Of a stretch of 64,000 nucleotides of DNA, positions 37,149-45,605 are shown piece by piece (the stretch's first letter is position 1; each line of letters opens with the position of its first letter). The notes beneath the pieces were generated by a model. The model had not been told where the DNA came from and did not search any database. It worked only from the letters and a program-made list of their open reading frames with translations. The translations under genes were made by a program, and so were the position numbers. This DNA is from Nocardioides sp. TF02-7 (GTDB taxonomy: Bacteria > Actinomycetota > Actinomycetes > Propionibacteriales > Nocardioidaceae), in the NCBI RefSeq assembly GCF_022437945.1, contig NZ_CP092535.1:868001-932000 (forward strand). The letters run 5' to 3'.

Positions 37149-38284
37149 GAGGCCCGCTCCAGCTCCGCGGCCTCGAGCTCGCGCACGATCGGGAGCACCT
37201 CGCGGCCGAAGTACTCCACGTCCTCGTGGTAGTGCAGGAAGCCGAGCAGGAACAGGTGCACGCCGCGCTTCTTGTACTCGAGCATCCGGGTCGCGACCTG
37301 CTCGGGCGTGCCGACCAGCCCGGTCCGGAACCCGTCGTTGTACTGGACGAGGTCGGCGAACTCGGAGTCCTGCCACATCCCTCTCTTGTCGCCGGTGGAC
37401 TGACCGGCCTGCTTGACGGCCGCACCGAAGCCCTCGACCGCCTCGCGGTCGGCCTTGTCGATGATCTCGCGCAGGACGTCGCGCGCCTCCCGCTCGGTGT
37501 CGCGGGCGACCATGAACCCGTTGACGCCGAACCTCACCGTCCGGCCGTGGACCGTGGCCACCTCCGTGACGTCGCGCACCTGCTCCTCGATGCCGTCCGG
37601 GGTGTTGCCGTTGGCGAAGTACCAGTCGGCCACTCGGCCGCCCATCCCGCGGGCATCGGTGGAGTTGCCGCCCATGAAGATCTCCGGATGGGGCCGGGCC
37701 GCCGTGCGCACCGGCTTCGGCTTCAGGTCGAAGTCGTGGAGCCGGTAGAAGTCGCCGGCGAGCTCGGCATGGTCGGAGGTCCACATCTCGCGCACGTACC
37801 GGATGAACTCCTCCGACCGGCGGTAGCGCTCGCCGTGCTCGAGCCAGGGCTCGCCGAGCTTGGTGAACTCGTCCTTGAACCAGCCGCTGACGACGTTGAT
37901 CGCCGCCCGGCCCCGGGAGATCTGGTCGGCCGTGGCGATCCACTTCGCCAGCACGCCCGGGTGCCACAGGCCCGGGTGGATCGCGGCGATCACCTTGAGC
38001 CGCTCGGTCGCGAGCAGCAGGGCGAGCGAGAACGCCGTCGACTCGTGCTGGTAGGCGGCGCCGTACGACGCGATGTAGCGCACCTGCGACAGCGCGTACT
38101 CGAAGCCGTTCTGCTCGGCGAGCCGGGCGAGCCGGACGTTGTAGTCGTAGCCCCAGTCGGTGCGCTGCTCGATCTTGCTGACGACGAGCCCGCCGCTGAC
38201 GTTGGGCACCCAGTAGGCGAACGCGAGCGGCTCGTCGACGGCCGGGGCGCCGGGCGGTGAGCCGGCGGGCACGTGAGTGGTCAT
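37145..38284 (-). CDS. sfnG: Dimethylsulfone-type FMNH2-dependent monooxygenase (SfnG-like)
   Basis: 379-residue LLM-class monooxygenase. The N-terminal FAYWVPNVSGGLVVSKIEQR is characteristic of SfnG, which converts dimethylsulfone to methanesulfinate. Further family segments are YALSQVRYIASYGA, INVVSGWFKDEFTKLGEPW, EIFMGGNSTDARGMGG and GVHLFLLGFLHYHEDVEYFG. It is the first gene of the leftward sulfur operon (sfnG, sfnB-like, SsuD-reductase fusion, flavin reductase). A 28-bp element shared with the second operon lies 35 bases upstream. A divergent LysR gene is next to it. No frame errors. Confidence 0.9.
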   Translation of the reverse strand: MTTHVPAGSPPGAPAVDEPLAFAYWVPNVSGGLVVSKIEQRTDWGYDYNVRLARLAEQNGFEYALSQVRYIASYGAAYQHESTAFSLALLLATERLKVIAAIHPGLWHPGVLAKWIATADQISRGRAAINVVSGWFKDEFTKLGEPWLEHGERYRRSEEFIRYVREMWTSDHAELAGDFYRLHDFDLKPKPVRTAARPHPEIFMGGNSTDARGMGGRVADWYFANGNTPDGIEEQVRDVTEVATVHGRTVRFGVNGFMVARDTEREARDVLREIIDKADREAVEGFGAAVKQAGQSTGDKRGMWQDSEFADLVQYNDGFRTGLVGTPEQVATRMLEYKKRGVHLFLLGFLHYHEDVEYFGREVLPIVRELEAAELERAS

Positions 38285-38318
38285 GGGTTCCTCCCTGGAC
38301 GCGGTGACAACTGCTAGT

Positions 38319-38346
38319 GTTTGTATACCAAGTTACTCCACTTTAG
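38319..38346 (-). promoter_or_regulatory. Shared 28-bp upstream element, copy 1 (sfnG)
   Basis: On the plus strand it begins GTTTGTATACC and ends CACTTTAG; 22 of 28 positions match copy 2 at 41365-41392. Distance to the start codon is 35 bases, almost the same as copy 2 (37), as expected for a promoter plus activator site. TATAC may be the -10 box. It also lies between sfnG and the divergent lysR gene. Confidence 0.7.
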
Positions 38347-38455
38347 ACCCCGGCCCGGGTCACCCGACCCCAGGAGTCGTCGACCGCCTGCTCGGCGGCT
38401 CCTTCCACTGCGGCCGGACGACCGGGTCGCCCGCGGGCGGCCGAGAGGACGACGC

Positions 38456-39371
38456 ATGCGGATCGAACAGCTCGAGTACCTCGCCGCAGTGACGCAGCAC
38501 GGCTCCCTCCGCCGGGCCAGCGAGAAGCTCCACCTCTCCCAGCCCGCACTCAGCGAGGCCGTCACCAAGCTGGAGCGGGAGCTGCGCGTCACCCTGCTCG
38601 AGCGGCGGCGCTCCGGGGCGCGGATCAGCCGCGAGGGGCGCGAGCTCCTCCCCTACATGGCCGAGGTGCTGGCCGCGGTCGACCGGCTGCGCGCCGCGGC
38701 CGGCGACCAGCGCGCGGACCGCCGCCTGGTCCGGCTCGGCACCGTCCACGCAGCCACCTCGACGCTCCTCGTCCCGGCCGTGCGCCGTTTCCAGGAGCGG
38801 CACCCCGGCACGACCGTCGAGGTGCTCACCCTCCGGTCAGCCCAGATCGACGAGGCGTTGACCGAGGCCACCCTCGACCTCGGCCTCGTCAACGTCTTCG
38901 ACGGTGACGACGCACCCACCGGACTGGTGGACGCCAAGCTGGTGCCGGGCCGCCCGGTCGTCGTCCTCCCCGCCGGCCACCCCCTCACCGCGCGGAGCCA
39001 CGTCGGCGTCGACGACCTCCGTCCCGAGCCGTTCGTGATGATGCGGCCCGGCTACCTGATGCACCGCTACGTGCACCGGCTGTTCGGCGGCGACCTCCCC
39101 CGGGTCTGCCAGACGACCGACGGAGCCGAGATGGGCAAGGCGCTGGTCGCCGAGGGCCTCGGCGTGACCGTGCTCCCCCGACTACAGCGTCGAGGACGAC
39201 CCGCTGCACCGCTCCGGCCTGGTCGAGCTCCGCCCGATCACGGGCGACCCGACGGTGGTCACCCTGGCCGTGCGCCAGCGCCGCGCCCTGCAGCAGCCGG
39301 TGCAGGTCCGCGAGCTGCACGCGAACCTCGTCGCCCGCGCCGAGCGGTACGTCGCGGAGCGGGCGGGCTGA
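38456..39371 (+). CDS. LysR-family transcriptional regulator, probable sulfur-operon regulator
   Basis: About 304 residues. The N-terminal winged helix (MRIEQLEYLAAVTQHGSLRR, then LHLSQPALSEAVTKLERELR) is typical of LysR regulators; the rest is a periplasmic-binding-like effector domain (LGTVHAATSTLLVPAVRRF, TLDLGLVN). It is divergent from sfnG, a usual arrangement for a direct regulator, and the shared 28-bp element lies in the gap. An extra C near 39178 shifts frame in VTVLP/DYSVEDDP. The effector is inferred to be a sulfur metabolite. Confidence 0.88.
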
Positions 39372-39432
39372 ACGCGCGAGCGCCGGCCGGGACCCGCGGG
39401 TCCCGACCGGCGCCCGGGCGGCCGTCGGCGTC

Positions 39433-40062
39433 TCAGGCGGCCGCCGGGGCAGGCACGTCGGTGGCGGGCGCCGGCCGTTCCTGCGGCGTACGCAGGGCGA
39501 TCGGCACGACCACCGCGGCGGTGGCCACCATCGACGCGAGGACCGCCCAGACCGGCACCCGCCCCCACTCGCCGAGCAGGAGGAGGAAGCCGGGGACCGT
39601 GCAGGTCGTGAAGGACAGGATGAGCGTGAGCCACCCGGCCGCGGGCGTCAGCCGCTCCACCCCGAGCGCGAGCACCACCCAGAACACCGCCCAGAGCGCC
39701 GACCACTGCAGCCACAGCAGGCCCGTCGTCGGGTCGTCGAACCGGACGATGTTGACGACGCCGAACCCGGCCGCGAGCAGCGCCACCCACGCGGAGTACC
39801 AGCCGAGCCCGCCGCCGTCGTGGCCGGCCAGGTTGCCGATGCCGACGTAGAGGTAGGTGAACCCGAACAGGAAGATGCCGGCGGCTGCGAGGACCTCGTC
39901 GGGCGTGGCGGCGGTCGCGACGAGGTAGAACGGGACGGCTGTCTGGAGCGCGCCGACGAAGAGGTTGAGCAGGGCGGCGCTCCTGGGGTCGACCCGGCCC
40001 AGGAAGAGCAGGCCGTTGACGAACAACACGGCGCCGACGAAGAGGAGTCCCACGGACGACAT
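39433..40062 (-). CDS. AmiS/UreI-family amide or urea channel
   Basis: 209-residue membrane protein. GLLFVGAVLFVNGLLFLG, followed by five more hydrophobic segments, and FGFTYLYVGIGNL are typical of AmiS/UreI channels, which conduct urea or short-chain amides. The C-terminal tail is Pro/Ala-rich. It begins 12 bases after the DszC-like gene and is probably in the same transcript, an unusual pairing. No amidase or urease gene is nearby. No frame errors. Confidence 0.88.
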   Translation of the reverse strand: MSSVGLLFVGAVLFVNGLLFLGRVDPRSAALLNLFVGALQTAVPFYLVATAATPDEVLAAAGIFLFGFTYLYVGIGNLAGHDGGGLGWYSAWVALLAAGFGVVNIVRFDDPTTGLLWLQWSALWAVFWVVLALGVERLTPAAGWLTLILSFTTCTVPGFLLLLGEWGRVPVWAVLASMVATAAVVVPIALRTPQERPAPATDVPAPAAA

Positions 40063-40074
40063 GGCGGCAACCCC

Positions 40075-41328
40075 TCAGAAGTAGGCGTTCGCCGGGAACG
40101 GCGTGCCGTTGACGACGTGGCCCCCCACGGCCGACGCCTTGAGGAACGTGGGGTTGTGCGTCGAGATCGTGCGCACGTTCCGCCAGTGCCGGTCGAGGTT
40201 GTACGCCGACTGGGTCGCCGACGTGCCGCCGACGTCGAAGAGCCGGGCAGCGGTCGCGTAGGAGAACCGGTCGACCGCCACCTTCGCCTGCGCGGCGGCG
40301 AGCTGGGCCGCTTCCGCGGCCTCGACGGTGGGGTTGCCGTCGACGACCGAGTCCGCCGCGTCCTGGAGCGCCTGGGCCGCACGGAGCACGATCGCCTCCG
40401 CCGCGAACGCGTCGGCCGCGATCTCGCCGACGACCTGGAGGACCTGCGGGTCCTGCGCGGGCGTCTGCGGGGCGTTGGCGTGGCTGTAGCTGCGGGCGCG
40501 CCGCCTCACCAGGGCCGCCGCGTCGTTGCGCACGCTGCGGAGGATCCCGGCCGTCACCGCCTGCAGGAACAGCTGGAGGAAGGCACCCTGGTAGCCGGGC
40601 GGCTGCTCGCCGTCGGGCTCGCCGAGGTCGAACAGCTCGTCCTCGGCGATCCTCACGTCGTCGAGGTGGGTGGTGCCGGTCCCGGTGAGGCGCTGCCCGA
40701 AGCCGTCCCAGTCGTCGAGGATCGTGACGCCCTCGCGGTCCACCGGGATGACGGCCCCGGCGATCCGGCCGCCGGGCGCGGCCGCCCAGATCTGCGTGTA
40801 GTCGGCGTAGATGCTGCCGGTCGAGTAGAACTTGGTGCCGTTGAGCCGGTAGCCGCCCTCGGGGTCGGGGGTGAACGCCGTCTCGAAGTACAGGCCCACG
40901 GGGCGCTTGCTCTGCTCGCTGAACCCGTTGCCGACGATCTTGTCGGCCGCCGCGAGCGCGATCCCGCGGCTGCGGAACACGGGGTCCGCGCTCTGTAGGT
41001 GCTGCTCGACGAACCAGTAGTGGGTGCGCAGGATGTGCGCCACCGCGGCGTCCGCCTCGGCGAGGTCGATCAGCGCGGCGAAGAGCTCCGGCAGCGTGAG
41101 TCCGGCCCCGCCGTCCTCGACCGGCAGCCGGAGGCGGCCGAGGCCGGCCTCCTTGACCCAGCCGATGACCTCGTGCGGAGCCACCAGCTCGCGCTCGCGC
41201 TCCTCCGCGCCGGCCGCGATGCGCTCCAGCAGGGCGGTCCAGGCCGGCGTGCCGGGCCGCACGACGTCGGTGGCGGGTGGCGGGACGGGCCAGGCCTGCG
41301 GCCCGCCGGGAGGGGTGGTGGTGGTCAT
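40075..41328 (-). CDS. Acyl-CoA-dehydrogenase-fold flavin monooxygenase, DszC-like
   Basis: 417 residues. VKEAGLGRLRLPVEDGGAGL, AHILRTHYWFVEQHLQS, LNGTKFYSTGSIYADYTQIW, LDDWDGFGQRLTGTGTTHL and NLDRHWRNVRTISTHNPTF place it with FMNH2-dependent monooxygenases of the DszC/SfnB kind rather than CoA-ester dehydrogenases; the catalytic Glu of the latter is not evident. The upstream region holds the second copy of the 28-bp element found before sfnG, so it is probably co-induced under sulfur limitation. The channel gene follows in the same operon. Substrate unknown. No frame errors. Confidence 0.86.
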   Translation of the reverse strand: MTTTTPPGGPQAWPVPPPATDVVRPGTPAWTALLERIAAGAEERERELVAPHEVIGWVKEAGLGRLRLPVEDGGAGLTLPELFAALIDLAEADAAVAHILRTHYWFVEQHLQSADPVFRSRGIALAAADKIVGNGFSEQSKRPVGLYFETAFTPDPEGGYRLNGTKFYSTGSIYADYTQIWAAAPGGRIAGAVIPVDREGVTILDDWDGFGQRLTGTGTTHLDDVRIAEDELFDLGEPDGEQPPGYQGAFLQLFLQAVTAGILRSVRNDAAALVRRRARSYSHANAPQTPAQDPQVLQVVGEIAADAFAAEAIVLRAAQALQDAADSVVDGNPTVEAAEAAQLAAAQAKVAVDRFSYATAARLFDVGGTSATQSAYNLDRHWRNVRTISTHNPTFLKASAVGGHVVNGTPFPANAYF

Positions 41329-41364
41329 GGCGAAGGTCGCTCCTCGGGAGTCGGGACTGTCAAT

Positions 41365-41392
41365 GTTTCTATACTGACTTAATGCACTTTAG
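41365..41392 (-). promoter_or_regulatory. Shared 28-bp upstream element, copy 2 (DszC-like operon)
   Basis: Begins GTTTCTATACT and ends CACTTTAG on the plus strand; 22 of 28 positions equal copy 1. It lies 37 bases upstream of the DszC-like gene start. The next bases outward (ACTGTCAAT) also resemble those at copy 1 (ACTGCTAGT). Confidence 0.7.
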
Positions 41393-41503
41393 GAGACCGC
41401 GCGCCGTCCCGCTCCCTCCCGGTGATCGGTTCTGCCGACATCCCGCCCGGATCCGCCCGGAGCCGCCCGTCGTGCCGGCGCCGCCGCCGGTCATCATGGG
41501 TCC

Positions 41504-42299
41504 ATGACGACTCCCCGGACCCGCGTGGCGGTGCTGATCGACGCCGACAACACCTCTCCCAAGCACGCCAGCGCGCTGCTGGACGAGCTGGCGAAGTACG
41601 GCGTCGCGACGGTCAAGCGGGCCTACGGCGACTGGACGACGACCCAGCTCGGCGGCTGGAAGGCCGAGCTCAACAAGCACGCGATCGCGCCGGTGCAGCA
41701 GTTCTCCTACACGACCGGCAAGAACTCCACCGACTCCGCGCTGATCATCGACGCGATGGACCTGCTCTACTCGGGCAACCTCGACGCGTTCGCGATCGTC
41801 TCCAGCGACAGCGACTTCACCCGGCTGGCCACCCGGCTGCGCGAGTCCGGCAAGACGGTCTACGGCCTCGGCCTCCGCAAGACCCCTGCCTCGCTCGTCG
41901 CGGCCTGCGACAAGTTCATCTACCTCGAGGTGCTCGGCGACGGTCCCGACGGCACCGACGACGACGGGGGACACCGCTGGCAGCAAGCCGCCGGCCGTCG
42001 CCGGTGCGCCGGGCGACGACGGCCCACCGCTGCCCGACCTCCGCCGGCTGCTCACCCGCGCCGTCAACAGCACCTCCCTCGACGACGGCTGGGCCCACCT
42101 CGGTGCGGTCGGCACCTACCTGAGCTCGGCCGTGGCGTCGTTCGACCCGCGCAACTACGGCTTCCCCAAGCTGATCGCCCTGGCGGAGGCACAGGACTAC
42201 CTCGAGGTCGAGAACGAGGGCAGCATCGCCCGGGTCCGGCTCAAGCCGACCGGCCGCCGGCGGAGCACGACGCGCAAGGCCGCCGCCAAGCAGGGCTGA
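41504..42299 (+). CDS. NYN-domain (PIN-like) protein with C-terminal OST-HTH/LOTUS-like domain
   Basis: About 264 residues. The NYN nuclease-like domain shows the conserved acids in AVLIDADNTS, then STDSALIIDAMDLLYSG and IVSSDSDFTRLATRLRE. After a linker, SLDDGWAHLGAVGTYLSSAV and FDPRNYGFPKLIALAEA resemble an OST-HTH/LOTUS RNA-binding domain, and the C-terminus is basic. It is probably an RNA-acting protein of unknown target. An extra G near 41968 shifts frame in the linker. It is divergent from the DszC-like operon and convergent with the formate transporter. Confidence 0.87.
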
Positions 42300-42323
42300 G
42301 CGCCCCGACGACGTACGCCGCGC

Positions 42324-43565
42324 TCAGCCGCGCGCCGGCTCGGACGACCGCCGGTCGCGGGGCACCTTGGTGATCAGGGTCAGCACCACGGAGGCGAGGG
42401 CGACGATGCCGATGACGGTGTAGGCCAGGGTGTAGGACTCGTCGTCACCGATCAGCCCGGCGGCCACGACCGGTCCGATCACGCCGCCGAGGCTCCAGCC
42501 GATGAGCATCAGGCCGTAGATCGCACCGGCGTTCTTGACGCCGAAGTAGTCACCGGCGGTCGCCGGCATGGTGCCGAACCCGCCGCCGTAGCAGAGGTAG
42601 ACGACCGCGGCGAGCACGAAGAACAGGACGGCGTTGGACGCGTGCGGGATCAGCACCAGGCAGACGCCCTGCAGGCCCAGCATCGCGGCGAACGCGGGCA
42701 TCCGGCCCATGTAGTCCGAGGCGGCGGCCCACACGATCCGGCCGGCGCCGTTGAAGATCGCCAGCACGCCGACGACGCTGGCGGCGGCGGTCGCGCTGAG
42801 CCCGGCGATGTCGGCGCCGCTCGCCTTGGCCTGCGAGATCAGCGCGATGCCGGCGGTGACGTTGAGGGTGAGGATCGCGGTGAGCAGGAACCACTGCGGC
42901 GTGCGGAGCGCCTCGCCCTGCTCGTACTCCTTCCCGGCCGGCCGGGCCCCGGCGCTCCCGCCGCCGGCGCCGGGAACCTGGTAGTCGGCGGGCGGGTTGC
43001 GGAAGACCGACGCCCCGAGCAGGGACATCACCAAGTAGGCGACGCCGAGCGGGAGGAAGGCCTGGGTGGGGTCGTCGGGGTCGGCGTCGATCAGCGCCTG
43101 CGCGACCGGGGAGGTGAGCACCGCGCCGAACCCGAAGCCGCCGACCGCCAGGCCCGTGATCAGGCCCGGCTTGTCGGGGAACCACTTCTGCAGCATCGCG
43201 ATCGGCACGATGTAGGCGAAGCCCAGCCCGAAGCCGCTGATCACGCCGTAGCCGAGGATCAGCAGCCAGTAGTCGCCGCTGTCGTTGGTGAGCCCGGCGA
43301 GCAGGATCCCCACGGCGTAGACGACACCGCCGATCAGCGCCACCAGCCGTGGCCCCCTGACGTCCTGGAGCCGGCCGCCGAGGTAGCTGCCGATGAAGAT
43401 CATCGCGATCGTCACCGTGAACGGCAGCGACGCGCGGACCTTGCTGAGCTCCCACGGCTCCGCTTCCTCCAACGCCCCGCCGAACACGCTCCACGCGTAG
43501 ACGGCGCCGATCGAGAACTGCAGGAGCAGCGCCCCGACGACCAGGACCCACCTGTTCATCCGCAT
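42324..43565 (-). CDS. OFA-family (oxalate/formate antiporter) MFS transporter
   Basis: 413 residues with about twelve hydrophobic segments. It begins NRWVLVVGALLLQFSIGAVYAWSVF-like, as OFA/MCT-type carriers do, with GVISGFGLGFAYIVP and WSLGGVIGPVVAAGL further on. The family carries oxalate, formate, lactate or related monocarboxylates. It lies seven bases after the NrfD-like gene in the formate dehydrogenase operon, so formate uptake is the natural reading (inference). No frame errors. Confidence 0.87.
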   Translation of the reverse strand: MRMNRWVLVVGALLLQFSIGAVYAWSVFGGALEEAEPWELSKVRASLPFTVTIAMIFIGSYLGGRLQDVRGPRLVALIGGVVYAVGILLAGLTNDSGDYWLLILGYGVISGFGLGFAYIVPIAMLQKWFPDKPGLITGLAVGGFGFGAVLTSPVAQALIDADPDDPTQAFLPLGVAYLVMSLLGASVFRNPPADYQVPGAGGGSAGARPAGKEYEQGEALRTPQWFLLTAILTLNVTAGIALISQAKASGADIAGLSATAAASVVGVLAIFNGAGRIVWAAASDYMGRMPAFAAMLGLQGVCLVLIPHASNAVLFFVLAAVVYLCYGGGFGTMPATAGDYFGVKNAGAIYGLMLIGWSLGGVIGPVVAAGLIGDDESYTLAYTVIGIVALASVVLTLITKVPRDRRSSEPARG

Positions 43566-43572
43566 TCGTGCC

Positions 43573-44643
43573 TCACCCCGAGTAGCGCACCGGACCTTCT
43601 TCTTCGAGCCGTCGCCGCTGGGGGACGACGGTGTACTTCGGGTCGCGGGCCGACTCCTGGCCGGCCTCGAAGATGCCGAAGCGCGTGCACCAGGAGCCCG
43701 CGAGCAGGGCCGCCCCGGAGGCGGCCGCGACCAGCCGGCTGCGACCGGCCAGCAGGGCGCCCGCGGCCCCGGCGGCGGTCAGCACCTTGGCGGCCCTCAT
43801 CAGCCGCCCGGGCCGCCCCTGGTGCAGCGGCTCCGCGGTGATGCCCATCGACTGCTCCATCCGGTGCTCCATCGTCAGCTCGAGCACCGCCCCGGCGACG
43901 GCCAGCCGCCGCGCCGGCCCGTTCTCGGCGAGCGGCGCCGTGACCAGCCCGAGCCCGGACGCCGCGGCGGCCGCGGAGCCGACGAAGACGAACGGCAGCT
44001 CGCGGTAGGCCTCGTGCCACGACGGTGTCGAGGTGTCGGAGAGCAGCACGGCCGTGTAGGAGGCGACCGGCGGCGCGAGCAGGGCGGCGAGCAGGCCGGC
44101 CGGCCGGTCGACGTACCTGGCCAGGCGGAGCGGTCCCCGACGGGCCTCGGGCGGCAGCATCCGCACCACCTCGGCGGCGGCGGCGAGGCCGGCGGGCGGT
44201 CCGTAGGCGGAGAGGATCCAGGTGCCGACCGACATCGGCGAGGTCAGTTTGGCGACCCGCAGCATGTTGAGGAACCGCGACGGCTTCCCGAGGTCGTGCA
44301 CCAGCGCCGCCATCGAGAACGAGAGGCCGCCGAGGGCGGCCAGCCGGGCCGAGCGCCGCAGCACCGGCCGGCCGGTGAGGTCGGCGCCGGCGGCCAGCAG
44401 CGAGGACCCGGCAGCGAGACCGCCGGCGAACAGGTACGCCGGGATGTCGGCCTCCCACGGCGCGGGCTTCACGATCGGCCGGCCGTAGTAGGAGACGAAA
44501 TCGGCGTCCGGCACCATCGTCCGCTCGCCGCGGCCGCGGCGCCGGCCGCCGTGGGCGGGTACGCCGGGCACGGCCGTGGTCTGCGACCGGACGCCCTCGG
44601 GGCCGTCGCGCCCGACCGCGGTGTCGCCGCCGCCGGTGCTCAT
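43573..44643 (-). CDS. NrfD/PsrC-like membrane subunit of formate dehydrogenase
   Basis: 356 residues. A 40-residue polar leader precedes FVSYYGRPIVKPAPWE, then about eight hydrophobic segments such as IPAYLFAGGLAAGSSLLAAG and LGGLSFSMAALVHDLG. This is an NrfD (polysulfide reductase-type) quinone-interacting membrane subunit in place of the cytochrome b subunit of Fdn/Fdo. It would pass electrons from FdhB to menaquinone. The ATG overlaps the fdhB stop. The C-terminus (FEAGQESARDPKYTVVPQR) is cytoplasmic-looking. No frame errors. Confidence 0.87.
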   Translation of the reverse strand: MSTGGGDTAVGRDGPEGVRSQTTAVPGVPAHGGRRRGRGERTMVPDADFVSYYGRPIVKPAPWEADIPAYLFAGGLAAGSSLLAAGADLTGRPVLRRSARLAALGGLSFSMAALVHDLGKPSRFLNMLRVAKLTSPMSVGTWILSAYGPPAGLAAAAEVVRMLPPEARRGPLRLARYVDRPAGLLAALLAPPVASYTAVLLSDTSTPSWHEAYRELPFVFVGSAAAAASGLGLVTAPLAENGPARRLAVAGAVLELTMEHRMEQSMGITAEPLHQGRPGRLMRAAKVLTAAGAAGALLAGRSRLVAAASGAALLAGSWCTRFGIFEAGQESARDPKYTVVPQRRRLEEEGPVRYSG

Positions 44644-45605
44644 CGCCGCCGCCCCAGGAACACGACCGCCGCGCCGACGGCTAGCGTGACCGCCGCCCGC
44701 GAGGCCTGGCGGAACATGTGCGGCAGGTCGCGGGTCGGCACCACCGGGTCGGGTGGGAACCCGTAGACCTCCGGCTCGTCGAGGAGCAGGAAGAACGCGC
44801 CGGTGCCGCCGACGCCGTCGTCCGGGTCGTTGCCGTAGAGCCTGGCGTCCATGACGCCCGCCTCGTGCAGCCGCTCGACGCGCTGGTTGGCGCGCTCGCG
44901 CAGCTCCTCGACGTCGCCGAACTGGATCGACTGGGTGGGGCAGGCCTGCGCGCAGGCCGGCACCTTGCCGGCGTCGAGCCGGTCGTAGCAGAGCGTGCAC
45001 TTCTGCGCGATGCCGACGTTCTTGGCGCCCTCGGGCTCCTTGCGCCGCTCGATGACGCCGTACGGGCACGCCGGCACGCAGTAGCCGCAGCCGTTGCAGA
45101 CGTCGTCCTGCACGACGACGGTGCCGAACTCGGTGCGGATCAGCGCCCCGGTCGGGCAGACGTCGAGGCAGCCGGCGTGCGTGCAGTGCTTGCACACGTC
45201 GGAGGACATCAGCCAGCGGAAGTCCATCGGGGACGCGTCGGGGTCCTCGCTCGCCGCGGCCCCGTAGGCGCCGGCGCCGTCGCCCGAGCCGGGCGGACCG
45301 ACGTCCGGCATCCCGAGGTCGACGGTCGCCCGGCCTCGGCTCGACGGCTGCTCGATGAACGCGACGTGCCGCCACTGGTTGGCGTTGAGCGAGTGGCTGT
45401 TGTCGTAGGAGGAGCCCAGCATGTCGAAGTGGTCGGCCGGGACGTCGTTCCACTCCTTGCAGGCCACCTCGCACGCCTTGCAGCCGATGCAGATGCTGGT
45501 GTCGGTGAAGAACCCCTTGCGCTTGGGCCGGTCCTCGCCGTAGCCGGCCTCCGCCGACGGGTCGAGGGGGCCCCACAGGTCGTTCTCCTTGAAGAGGCTG
45601 CTCAT
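44640..45605 (-). CDS. fdhB: Formate dehydrogenase iron-sulfur subunit
   Basis: 321 residues binding four [4Fe-4S] clusters: CIGCKACEVACKEW, CKHCTHAGCLDVCPTGA, CNGCGYCVPACPYG and CTLCYDRLDAGKVPACAQAC. A C-terminal hydrophobic segment (AAVTLAVGAAVVFLG) anchors it, as in FdnH/FdoH. It relays electrons from the catalytic subunit to the NrfD-like protein. ATGA overlaps on both sides link it to fdhA and the membrane subunit. No frame errors. Confidence 0.94.
   Translation of the reverse strand: MSSLFKENDLWGPLDPSAEAGYGEDRPKRKGFFTDTSICIGCKACEVACKEWNDVPADHFDMLGSSYDNSHSLNANQWRHVAFIEQPSSRGRATVDLGMPDVGPPGSGDGAGAYGAAASEDPDASPMDFRWLMSSDVCKHCTHAGCLDVCPTGALIRTEFGTVVVQDDVCNGCGYCVPACPYGVIERRKEPEGAKNVGIAQKCTLCYDRLDAGKVPACAQACPTQSIQFGDVEELRERANQRVERLHEAGVMDARLYGNDPDDGVGGTGAFFLLLDEPEVYGFPPDPVVPTRDLPHMFRQASRAAVTLAVGAAVVFLGRRR

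Noticed and set aside
40075..41328. Fatty-acid acyl-CoA dehydrogenase
   Set aside because: The motifs fit the DszC/SfnB monooxygenase branch and no beta-oxidation genes adjoin.
43573..44643. Polysulfide or dimethylsulfoxide reductase membrane subunit belonging to the sulfur cluster
   Set aside because: Overlapping starts and stops tie it to fdhB and fdhA, not to the sulfur operons.
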